Assembly: GCA_004369045.1 (NCBI GenBank)
Contig: ML213505.1
Span: forward strand, 472,591-536,590
Reading direction: 5' to 3'
From: Heliocybe sulcata
Taxonomy: Eukaryota > Basidiomycota > Agaricomycetes > Gloeophyllales > Gloeophyllaceae
DNA length: 64,000 bases
The number at the start of each line of letters is the position of its first letter. The stretch's first letter is position 1. The position numbers and the translations under genes were made by a program. The notes beneath the pieces were generated by a model. It was not told where the DNA came from. It saw only the letters and a program-made list of their open reading frames with translations, and searched no databases. Shown here piece by piece: positions 55,589-64,000 of the stretch.

Positions 55589-57275
55589 TTAACCTTTGTC
55601 CAGCCTGTTGACCCAGCCCTCCACGTGTATCGGCAGTGAGAATAGGGATGAGTAAGGAGGTGAAGGCAGAGGCGGCGAAGGCAGAGGCGGCAAAGGCAGA
55701 GGCAGCGAAGGCAGAGGCAGCGAAGGCAGAGGCGATGAAGGCAGAGGCGGCAAAGGCAGATAGCCAGCAGGAATGGAAGGATAGCTGGTAGACAGCGAAC
55801 GAGCTGTTGGATCAGCTCGCGCAACACGAACAGGGCGGGGATTGAGGTCAAGACCATCCGCATCACCCTGCGAACGTTTCCCGAGATCAACGCGAAGATC
55901 GGGCTTACCGCGCGTGAGTGCGAGGTACCGGTCGACTGCCTCCATACACTCCGTCCTCACACCCAGAGCCCGCATCAGAATCCTCTCATCCTTCTTGACA
56001 TAGAGCACAGACCCTAGGCTCTCCTGCTCCCACCGATCTGTACTGATATCGTAAACCTCCACTATCTGCCCAGCAACAAGGGTGAAGTGAGCGAGGAGAG
56101 CAGAGTGGTCGTCTAGCTTTAGTCGCGGGAATGATTCGATGTCTTGAAGGCGATGCGACAAAGGCTCGGCACTGTTCTATTGTACATTTGAGTAAATGAC
56201 AGCATCAGATGGTGTTACGCGACTTACGGAGGGCCAGAATGTCACGCGTACTTGTCTGTTCAGCTTCCGCTCGAACAACTGCTTCAATTCAGCAGCCTGT
56301 TGCCGCTTCTGACGCTCAGCTCGACTCTTATGCACCTGCTCCAGCCATTCAGCATTAACTGCAGTCGCGTACTCCTTGCGAGGCAGAGACGATGGAGAAC
56401 TCGAGTTCTCCGCCGCGGATGGAGGTGTCGATGATGCCGGGAAGGAAGGACGAGGCACAGCCGTGGCTGTTGAGACAGGTGAGACAGTGGCTGACAAAGA
56501 GGGAGTGGTGGTGGTGTCTGATGGTGTTGTCGCAGAGTCTGATGGGATGATCGATGATGGGATAGAGGTAGCAGGATGGTGAGGATGAACAGGTGGTGGC
56601 CTGGCAAGCGCCCAGGGCTCATCCGGTTGGACTAGAACAGTAGCGCGTGAAGTCGAAGCTTTCTTGCGAGATGAAGCAGCGTTGCCTGGCCGGAGCTTGG
56701 TTCTGGCCTGGTGATGGCTCGGAAAGGTGCATGGGCCTGGAGCCTTGACGCAACATGACTTGCACATGGCAGTGCTACAGCCACCCGGAACGCGGCCCTT
56801 ACAGGAGGGAGTAGCGCACGAGATAGAGGTACGGGCCATAGCTACTTGCGGAGAACTGTTAGAGATGGTCGGAGGGTGAAGGAATGAATGTTGGGGCGCG
56901 GTAGTTGACGAGTGTACAGTTATGTGGTGAGAGGGTGGCTGGCATCGACCATCATGATGTGGACCAGGCGGCGGGGGCAGCGGCGGATCCAGTCTGAAAC
57001 CAGACGTGTCTGCCGCAAGCTCTGCGTCCGGATCCGAGAGCAATGCTAAGGCTTCGTCCTCAGGGATCCAGGCATAGAACTGGCATTTATGGCACTGAGC
57101 GTATCATTAGTCAAACATACGAGAGGAAATACACTGCGTTACATACCACTCGATACCATTTGCCTTCATTCAACGGGTTCATGGCTCCTCTGCAATACAT
57201 GGCCTTCGGGATGTTGTTTGTGCATTGAATGCCGTTCTTCCCTGGACATGGCATGAAGCGTGCATCACTACTCAT
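55589..57275 (-). CDS. Zinc-finger protein with Pro/Ser-rich linker, transposon-associated
   Basis: Function unknown. ATG at 57273-57275 starts MSSDARFMPCPGKNGIQC, then AMYCRGAMNPLNEGKWYRV; an intron (gtatgt...ctcag, about 57102-57153) leads to CHKCQFYAWIPEDEA, forming a GRF-like zinc finger (CPGK..C...C.....WYRVC..C.FYAW). A Pro/His/Ser-rich stretch follows, then a second cluster ISCATPSCKGRVPGGCSTAM plus CKSCCVKAPGPC, then more Ser/Thr/Pro linker and a helical EWLEQVHKSRAERQKRQQA, LKQLFERKLNRQVRVTFWPS. A further intron (about 56175-56224) joins SAEPLSHRLQDIESFPRLKL, VAGQIVEVYDISTDRWE and MEAVDRYLAL. The C terminus runs into the PLPSLPLP repeat and ends at 55589. It faces the CxC6 gene tail to tail. 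Confidence 0.6.
55662..55760. repeat. 15-bp minisatellite inside the zinc-finger gene
   Basis: About six and a half copies of GAAGGCAGAGGCGGC with a few G/A variants. On the minus strand it encodes Pro/Leu/Ser repeats of the zinc-finger protein; on the plus strand an open frame from an ATG near 55649 would read KAEAA repeats. Confidence 0.85.
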
Positions 57276-57880
57276 AATGCGTGCCTGGGGTATCGCAGAT
57301 TACGGGATGAGAATTGCAGAAGTAGACGCCGAACGTTGAACAACGGTTGAAACCAATACCGACAACAGCGACGAGCAACATGACGTCCGGGTCGACAGCA
57401 ATTAGCCTAGTTGTGATAGGAAGCAGAGGTCGTGACATATGTAGTAGCTGAGCGTCGAGCAGGCAGCGGCAGCGACGACGTCGATCGAGATGGGCGATAG
57501 CCACGATGGCGACGGTGGGCTCGTGGCAATGCCCAACAGCGACAGGACGGGATTAGCCGGGTTGCCCCACGCGAGGTCCGAGGCAGGACCGAAGTCTACA
57601 GTCTACGCGTCTACTAGTCTAGTGTGCTAGACTTCTCATTGTATGTATTTACTGACCTGATCAGGCCTGATTGGGCCGTCAGGCTTCATTATGCCTGGTC
57701 AGGCTTTTCGTACTTTTCCGACACAGCCTGTGGCATATCCCGGTGAGTGCCACGGAGTCGGGCTTGCGTCGGGCCTTGGGTCATATCTGCCTGCGCAGCG
57801 AAAACGCGACGCACGGCGACGGACAGGAAGCGTCCGTGATGGGCTAAGCTTCCCGAGAGGCGTCCTCCAAATACCGATGG
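57276..57880. other. Intergenic region, right edge of transposon-like block
   Basis: About 600 bp containing the subterminal AGTCTAC array (57593-57635) and the 26-bp repeat at 57658-57683. The plus-strand frames here are antisense shadows of the arrestin-like gene end. No other gene seen. Confidence 0.5.
57658..57683 (+). repeat. Right copy of 26-bp flanking repeat
   Basis: TGATCAGGCCTGATTGGG followed by CCGTCAGG, three mismatches to 53683-53708. Confidence 0.6.
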
Positions 57881-59391
57881 CTACCTCAGCAAAGTCTCTC
57901 TCCCTTCGTGCGCCAGCCCTAGTGCCGGCACTGGCAATCCATCCATGGCTAACATTTCCGTGTCCTGGGTGCCCCAATGGTCAGTCGTAAGCTGTACAGC
58001 GATATTTCGTCGATAGCTGGGCAGATATTTTGACGCGACCTCTGGCGGTTTGATATTCACTTCGATGTAATACTGCCGGGATAGCGATCAGTTCCAGTCC
58101 ACTCACGAATGATATAGACGCTCACGGAGACGTAGATAGCCTTGGATACTGCCCAGGAAGACTCCCCTCCACATTTACCAGCATTCAGTCGGTAATGAAG
58201 TTGGCTGACGCCCTCATCCCCTTCATCCAAGTGGCACAGCGTCGCTCTCGAAAGCGACGTATCGCGAATACTGACGTACTGTCCCAGGCCCGAGAGTCTG
58301 CTGCTGCCGCCTTTCAGCCAGATCATGGTCTGCCTGACCAATTGGATGTCGATATTGGGCAGTAACAGCTTATTGTGCATAGGCGCATGGCGGCATGTCA
58401 TGGTTAGGAGGACTGGGATTCCCTCGCCCGCAGTGTAGCACAGAGGCGAGGGGAGGGTGACCTGGTCTCCAGTTAAGCCCAGATGTTGTGGACGCAGAGG
58501 CTGTTTCACTGACCGTTAGTGAAGGTAGTAGCTCCTCTGGTACGATCGCACGGCGACTCCGTGGCCAGGAAGGTGAGATATTGAAGCGCGTGACACTGTC
58601 CATCTCATCGCTTGAATAAGACGGGGACGGGATTTCCGCTAGCGTGTGGAACGTCGGTCGCGACTTGGGAAGGTAGGTAATTGGGATCCTGAGTCTATAA
58701 GGTGACAAGACGTCAGCGGCTACTTCAACGCTTTTTCATAGAAGCTTCATACGTTTTACACAGTCTGAATCCCTTCCGGCTGACTCGAATTTTCAGAGAG
58801 TATATTATTTCGCAGGAGACGCCTGGATGCGAGAAACGTGCGGTGGGTGGGAGGGGCGATGTACCGCCATCGATGTATGTCGGGATCGGTATTGAGAAGG
58901 CGAGGTCACGGCCTAACGGAGAACCTGTGCAGGAAGCTGACGACCACAGGATAGTCTCCTTCGACAGAAGACAAATTGAGAAGGCGCTAGCAGTGACGCC
59001 TCGCTCTATAGTGCTGGTTTTTATCTTCCCTCTCAGCTATGCACACTCGCGTCACTTCGGGTATCCGACGCAACCGACTAGTTCGTACCGTAGCTGATAC
59101 CTTCATCGCACAAGTCATTTTCGGATCCAGCCGCACGATCCCTTCGATAGTGCCGTTAAAGCCATACGCGGGCGTGCTCAGACGCCAACGCGAGCGGTCC
59201 AAGCGGACATGGACGAGACCAGAGTCGTACGTGAAATCGGCCGTGGCGGAAACGTTGCCGTCCTGTGCCACAGTGTGGCCGCGACCTAGGCGCGACGTTG
59301 AAGGCGCGTCATCCCCGGGGCCCTCTGTGTAAGGCGGGGCGCAGGGAACAGATGTCGACTCAGAGTAAGCAGGCAGCGGGACTAGATCCAT
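57881..59391 (-). CDS. Arrestin-like domain protein
   Basis: Arrestin-fold proteins of fungi act as adaptors in endocytosis or pH/nutrient signalling; this member's partner is unknown. ATG at 59389-59391: MDLVPLPAYSESTSVPCAPP, a Tyr/Pro motif typical of the family, then GLVHVRLDRSRWRLSTPAYG and NGTIEGIVRLD (start of the beta-sandwich). After introns: YRLRIPITYLPKSRPTFHTL, PEELLPSLTVS, LTGDQVTLPSPLCYTAGEGI, PVLLTMTCRHAP, IQLVRQTMIWLKGG. A 54-nt intron (gtgagc...ggcag) joins KAIYVS to YYIEVNIKPPEVASKYLPSY, then RRNIAVQLTTDHWGTQDTE, the usual terminal strand with a Thr-Asp-x-Trp motif. TAG at 57881-57883. The family is common in basidiomycetes. Confidence 0.75.
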
Positions 59392-60025
59392 TGTCCGACG
59401 AGGCTTTACACGCCTCAGAGTCGTTCATATTGCTTGACTACTTATGCGGATGAACGGTCGGGCGCCTCAATGTATGACTGCCCTCGAGTCATTCACCTTC
59501 CGGGGACTCGGATTGGTAAGGGGTGCCGAGAGGACCATTAGGGTTGGCACCAGGTAGCTTGCCTACGGCACCAGTCATGTTGAGGTTCCGGTTTGATCAG
59601 AATCGCCAATCGCGCGATAGCAGCTTTCTGGATGCCATTCCAAAGACTACTGGAGGTCGAGCTTAAAGCCAATTCGCCCACGCAAATGCAGCTACTAGAC
59701 AAGCGCCTTTGCGCATTTTATTCGGCCGAAGCTTGTCCGAAGGCGTTCTGTATCCATGATTGCGCGTTGGCCAAGAAAAGGTACGGCTGAACGAGCAGGA
59801 GCTGTGAACCCGTTAACAAGGAGTCGAGCACATAGGAGACCAGGAAATTAGCAAGTACCTGAAGACGGATTACCACGGACTAGGGTATGATACCACGGTC
59901 TATTACCTTACAGTAGATCTAGATGCAGAATAAACGTGGGAATGCCACGTGCGCTGTGATCGGACGTATCGTGCCTAATAGTACCCCGCACTCTTCCCCA
60001 CATTCAGCAGTCCCTCTTCCGAAAG
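59392..60025. promoter_or_regulatory. Divergent intergenic region
   Basis: About 630 bp between the arrestin-like and 3-hydroxyisobutyrate dehydrogenase start codons; presumably holds both promoters. A short direct repeat TACCACGGACTA / TACCACGGTCTA lies at about 59871 and 59890. No gene seen. Confidence 0.4.
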
Positions 60026-61258
60026 ATGAGAATATCAGCTACACGGCTGAACGCAGCCACGCGGGACCCTGCCCTGCGGAAGAAGACCATCGCATTCATC
60101 GGGCTCGGCAGAATGGGCTCCGAAATGGCGTACAACCTCTTCTCAAAGCGCTTCACCGAAGCCACCGACGCCCATTTCGTCGTATGCGACGCCGTCGCAG
60201 ACGCCACAACGTCGTTCAGAGATAACTTTCATCGTCAATTCCCCGGTGCGAACCTACACATTGTCGATACGCCACAAGAGTATGTGCCAGACTATCGAGG
60301 AATCTCACAAAGTCATTCATGATATATTAGTGCCGTGTTATCATCGCAGACCGTCATTACTATGCTACCATCCACACCCCAAGTCCATACCGTGTACCGA
60401 CACCAAGGAGGAATCATCCCAACACTCCAGTCCCTCTCCTCTGCTGCCGGGACACTCCTCATCGACTCCACCACACTAGACGTCGACGCCGCCCGAAGCG
60501 TCGCCTCATCCGTAACCTCAACAGGCGCAGCCATGGTAGACGCCCCCGTCTCCGGCGGTAAGTCCCCACCCCCTCTGCCTCCACCCAGCTCTTCACATGC
60601 CATCCCCCCCAACTTGAAGGCGTCCCCGGCGCGAAAGCAGGCACACTCTCCTTCCTCGTCGGCGGCCCCCCGCCCGCATTCGACCGCGCACGCCCGCTGC
60701 TCGCGACGATGGGCACGCGCATCCTCCACTGCGGCGCCTCGGGCGCGGGGCTGGGCGCCAAGATCTGCAACAACCTAATCCTGGGGGTCCAGCAGATCGC
60801 CGTCGCGGAGGGGATGCTGCTGGGCCAGAAATTGGGGTTGGACCCCGCGGTGCTCGCGGCGGTGATCAATAGCTCCACTGGAGCCTGCTGGTCCTCCTCT
60901 GTGAATAACCCGGTGCCGCGGGCTTTGAGTGACAAGTCGCCGCCGTGCGAGAGGGAGTATGAGGGCGGGTTCGCTATGGCGCTTATGTTGAAGGTGGGTG
61001 GGCGGCCTTGATCTGAAAGCGCGCACTGACCGTGTGGTTCATCAGGATATGGGCTTGGCGGCCAATATTGCGAAGGCTACTGGGGTTCCACTGCCGTTGG
61101 GAGAAGCGGCGGAGAAGCTTTACGCGCATGTTATAGCGGAGGACCCGCAGTTGATAAGGAAGGACTTTTCTTCTGTGTATCGATACCTCGCTCGGTGTGC
61201 AGAGGAGGGAAAATCTGTTCGAATAGAGGACATTGCTACCGAGGCGAAAAGTTCATAG
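60026..61258 (+). CDS. HIBADH: 3-hydroxyisobutyrate dehydrogenase, mitochondrial
   Basis: Oxidises 3-hydroxyisobutyrate to methylmalonate semialdehyde with NAD+ in valine breakdown, mitochondrial matrix. ATG at 60026; a basic presequence (MRISATRLNAATRDPALRKK) precedes the Rossmann motif IAFIGLGRMGSEMA. An intron follows IVDTPQE; then QTVITMLPSTPQV, GTLLIDSTTLDVDAARSV and the substrate-binding DAPVSGG, intron, GTLSFLVGGPPPAF, and GASGAGLGAKICNNLIL with the catalytic Lys. The second domain has VAEGMLLGQKLGLDP, NSSTGACWSSSVNNPVPR, GGFAMALMLK|DMGLAANIAK over the last intron, PLPLGEAAEKLYAHV and DFSSVYRYLARCAEEG. TAG at 61256-61258. Four introns. All conserved motifs present. Confidence 0.92.
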
Positions 61259-61339
61259 TGCATAATCCGAGTCGCTATGTTTGCACGATGGGAAGGCAAT
61301 GTCAGGATTCGCTCTTGGATAGTTGAGAGGTACGTACAG

Positions 61340-62356
61340 CTATGCATCGGTGGGTGGAGATTCATCAAGAGGCTTGGCTTCCGGGGGCTCCGTGTCTTGT
61401 ATCAAGGACGACAATCGCTGAGACGGAACAAACTGCACTGCGATGCTGATGAAGGCGTCCCAATGATCCTGGCAATCAGGCAAGAGTGTCGACTCGCAAT
61501 GCGAAGCTACGAAGACCGGGTCCTTCAGGACTGGGCATACCCAGGCAAAAGTGGCACTCTAACCGTAGCGCAGGAGATGCGGGTACTTTGCTTCAAAGAT
61601 ACGCCGAGGAATGCTGTCGACGACGTTCAGACAGGCGGGGTTCGAGCCCTAGGCGGCCTGCTCACCTCGTCTGGTATTGACTGAACTGATTGCACACGAG
61701 CAGCATGTTCGTCAAGCGTTCGTGGGTCCAGTTCGCAGCCAAGAGAGCCTCGTACAGCTGGACATCGCAATGGGGCATAAAGACGAGCGTCGGCGAGGTG
61801 ATCGCGTGCTTTCCTTCCTGTAGGTAGGTAGGTGAAGCTCAGCTCGACGGACGGAGGGGGTACCGACCAGGTTCTCGGTCACACGATGGATCTTCAATTC
61901 ATCGAGAAGCTTATTGTCGTCTTCGGAGAAGGCAGGGTCGTACGCGCTGATCCTCGAATAAGGCTGCAAAGCATAGTAGTACCGGAGATTGCAAGGCTCG
62001 TTTCTCCTGGTGACTTACCAAGCACATGTCGTCGCATAGTTGCAAGAGAAAGGCCAGTTGCGCTGCCGCGGTTAGGGAGTAGGTAGGGCTGCCCAGGCCG
62101 AGGCACAAGACATGATTCGATTCATTGTGGGTCCATCGGGGTGAGTCTCGAACGAGTTCTAACTCGTAGTGAATATTAGGAAGACATGCGGACGCGGGCA
62201 CGACGGACGTTTACACGCGCGGAGCCAGTCCCCGTCTTTCAGCTCTCGCAAGCACTTTTGGAGCAGCCGGTCGGGCTGTCGATTTTGTTTGGTGTGCTTT
62301 CTCCGAGAAGAGGCCCGGACGTATTGGAAAGCGCCGCCCTCGAGCGCGGCGGACAT
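61340..62356 (-). CDS. SRR1-like domain protein
   Basis: SRR1-family protein; the plant and animal relatives affect circadian timing and haem metabolism, the fungal role is unclear. ATG at 62354-62356: MSAALEGGAFQYVRASSRRK, LLQKCLRELKDGDWLRACK, an intron with uncertain borders near 62215, then ELVRDSPRWTHNESNHVLCL and GLGSPTYSLTAAAQLAFLL. After another intron: ISAYDPAFSEDDNKLLDEL, HRVTENL, intron, GKHAITSPTLVFMPHCDVQL and YEALLAANWTHERLTN (family hallmark YDP..., MPHC and ANW). An AG|gtgagc intron (about 61621-61670) joins QT to SIPRRIFEAKYPHLLRY. A stop read at 61559 is bypassed by a further intron giving ASHCESTLLPDCQDHWDAF and ISIAVQFVP, ending TAG 61340-61342. An in-frame ATG 90 nt upstream (62446) is less likely. 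Confidence 0.78.
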
Positions 62357-62742
62357 TTTGTAGCCGTCGGTGTGCTGTGGGAACTGCGGGTGGTGGTGTG
62401 CTTCTAATTTTGCGATACAATGTCGCAGAGAAGACGGCGCCCACAACTCCTACAGCAGTTATACTGTTACCTAAACCGGTTTCTTCTGACTGAAGCGATA
62501 GGTTTCGGCGCAAAGGGCAAATGGGGCTGTCGGGCAGACCGAGGTAGCCGAAGGCCGAAGCCAGGGTTCGCTTGACAACAAAGTTCAAGCTGCGGCATTT
62601 TCCTGGAGGGGGCAGGTTACTGATCGCGTCTGGCGGGGCGACCGCTGCTGCAATTTCCTGCCAGCGCACCCGCCCACGACCACAACGACTCTTCACGAAC
62701 CCCTCTTGTATTTTCCTCGTGCCTCCAATCGAACCGCGCTAG
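62357..62742. promoter_or_regulatory. Divergent intergenic region between SRR1-like and SDR genes
   Basis: About 385 bp between two divergent start codons; should contain both promoters. No TATA box stands out and there is no other feature. Confidence 0.4.
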
Positions 62743-64000
62743 ATGGCGAGCGCACCCCCTGACAAGCCCAACGCCATTATCCTTGGTTCGTCGCTCGATC
62801 GGCGGTCATCTCACACGTGCTCCCGACAGCTCATCTGATCGCAGGCGGATTGAATACCTGCTCCCGAGCCCTTGCTGAATATCTCGTCCCTCTCAAAGGC
62901 GACCCTCTCGTCTCTGTCCGTACCTCCCTGCTCCGCACTAGCCACTCGCTCACATCGCCTTAGCACCTCCGCATCGTGGATAAATATTCCGTCCACCCCC
63001 CCACCACGTACGTCCGCTCACTCATGCGATCCTCTCAAGCTTAGCATCTGCAGCTACCTCGGTCCGGATTTCCCTAACGTTCTAGAGAAACACAATGTCG
63101 AGTATCGGCAAGCCAATCTGACCCTTCCTGGTATGGCGCCGTCGTCACGTCCGTCTGCGGATCGAGAGTCTAACCGTATCAATCACAGACATTGTCAATC
63201 AGGCCTTTGACCCGCCGGCGGGCCAAGCGCCGTACACATACGTCTTTGATGTCACAGGCGAACCACGCCATGACGTGCCCGAACCGGTAGGCGCTCTTCC
63301 TCTGCTCAACCTCGCGCTCAAGGCCAAATACGTGTCTATATAGGTTCAAATAACGCACACCTTCCATATCAGTCGCCTGGTCGCCCAGGAAGCCGCGCGG
63401 CGCCAGGTAAAGGCGTACGTCCGCGTGTCCCACTCCTTCTACGCCTACCCCGAGAAGGGGCCGCACGATGAGAAACAGGACTTTAAGCCTGACGGCCTTC
63501 GTGGGATTTGGTGGCACGAAGCGCAGCGCGCTATTGCCAGCATTCCAGAGTAAGACCGTCCCTGATACGGAAGTCTGAATGCCGCTCACGATTTCGCTAG
63601 CCTCCCGCTGGTTATCCTCCGCGATGCCTTGGTCTATGGGCCTTATATCACTATGGGCTATAGTGCGTTACTTTCTGTCGTCCGGGAGGGAGCAGACCGC
63701 TGATACAGAGCAGTCCCCACGTTCCTATGCGCCGCTGCGGTTTACGGCTACATGAAGCAGCCGCTCAAGGCACTGTAAGGCTTCCATCATTGTCTGTTAG
63801 GACGCTCACGAGGAATTCGCATTTAGACATTCTCCTGGGACATATCCCGTCCATACTGTCCATATTGACGATATAGTCGCCGCTGCTTGGGCGTCGGCAG
63901 AGTGGATCGCGAAGATCGGGCGGCAGGAAGCGGATACGCTCGCCGGAGAAGAGCTCGTTTTCCACAACGACAAGAAAGTCTTGAAGGAGGTGGAGGGCGT
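62743..64000 (+). CDS. NAD-dependent epimerase/dehydratase-like SDR (3' end outside window)
   Basis: Extended short-chain dehydrogenase/epimerase-like protein with a Rossmann fold; substrate unknown. ATG at 62743: MASAPPDKPNAIILG, intron, then GLNTCSRALAEYLVPLKGD, intron, LRIVDKYSVHPPTTYLG and DFPNVLEKHNVEYRQANLTL. After another intron DIVNQAFDP, PYTYVFDVTGEPRHDVPEP; then THTFHISRLVAQEAARRQVK and AYVRVSHSFYAYPEKGPHDE, LRGIWWHEAQRAIASIPD, LPLVILRDALVYGPYITMG, PTFLCAAAVYGYMKQPLKAL, PGTYPVHTVHIDDIVAAAW. The last visible residues are GEELVFHNDKKVLKEVEG. The glycine-rich dinucleotide motif is split by the first intron and is only partly visible as IILG|G. About six introns in the visible part. Confidence 0.78.

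Larger units (their letters stand above)
53683..57683. mobile_element. Transposon-like block carrying KDZ-associated CxC6 and zinc-finger genes
   Basis: A 4-kb block bounded by a 26-bp direct repeat (TGATCAGGCCTG...GGCCGTCAGG) at 53683-53708 and 57658-57683, three mismatches. Additional CTGATCAGG / GCCTGGTCAGG variants cluster near 53750, 54190 and 57690. Subterminal AGACTT/GTAGACTT arrays occur inside both ends (54258-54345; 57593-57635), largely inverted to each other. Inside are a CxC6 gene on plus and a zinc-finger gene on minus. CxC domains are known to be linked to KDZ (Kyakuja-Dileera-Zisupton) transposases in Agaricomycetes. No transposase core is seen, so this is a remnant or non-autonomous derivative. 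The boundaries are inferred. Confidence 0.5.

Noticed and set aside
57691-57990. 99-codon plus-strand frame
   Set aside because: Antisense to the last exon of the arrestin-like gene, which explains the sequence better.
1-64000. CRISPR arrays, rRNA, riboswitches, bacterial operons
   Set aside because: None seen; introns and gene families show eukaryotic nuclear DNA.

Overview
This window is nuclear DNA from a basidiomycete, most likely an Agaricomycete (mushroom-forming fungus). Genes lie close together on both strands and are broken by many short introns (about 48-75 nt, GT...AG). Several families are typical of that group: a DUF7918 protein, a small cysteine-rich secreted protein, arrestin-like and 7-TM hypothetical proteins, a GH5_7-like secreted protein and KDZ-transposon-associated CxC6 sequence. 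One assembly gap of about 210 N lies at 13949-14158. No rRNA, CRISPR array or bacterial-type operon is visible.

Layout. 0-12.4 kb: the 3' part of NAA25 (NatB auxiliary subunit), RPA2, a cysteine-rich single-pass membrane protein, a secreted GH5_7-like protein that appears to lack both catalytic glutamates, and a DUF7918 protein. 12.7-21.7 kb: a repeat nest with inverted repeats sharing one terminal motif, a self-complementary 252-bp element, a tRNA-like Pol III promoter, and a young Ty1/copia element inserted into an older ~430-bp foldback element. 21.9-24.3 kb: an APE1-type AP endonuclease and a small secreted protein with a duplicated Cys motif. 24.3-27.5 kb: no recognisable gene. 27.5-42.2 kb: OTU1/YOD1 deubiquitinase, CHMP7, an aldo/keto reductase, a second member of the single-pass membrane family, RPL7, a coiled-coil protein, an unresolved spliced candidate and a 7-TM protein. 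42.8-52.6 kb: a LigB-type extradiol dioxygenase, the HRQ1 helicase and the SCYL2 pseudokinase. 53.6-57.7 kb: a transposon-like block with a CxC6 gene facing a zinc-finger gene, flanked by a 26-bp repeat. 57.8-64 kb: arrestin-like protein, 3-hydroxyisobutyrate dehydrogenase, SRR1-like protein and the 5' part of an SDR/epimerase.

The genes do not form a biosynthetic cluster. Most are single-copy housekeeping genes for DNA maintenance (RPA2, APE1, HRQ1), membrane or ubiquitin traffic (CHMP7, SCYL2, OTU1, arrestin-like), translation and N-terminal acetylation (RPL7, NAA25) and metabolism (HIBADH, AKR, LigB). They alternate with fast-evolving secreted or membrane proteins and two mobile-element islands. 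The least conventional items are the GH5_7 pseudo-hydrolase, the paired single-pass receptors, the two-module secreted protein, and the nested inverted-repeat elements around the N gap.

All gene models come from reading the sequence by eye. Intron borders are given where a GT...AG pair restores a conserved frame; other borders are approximate.
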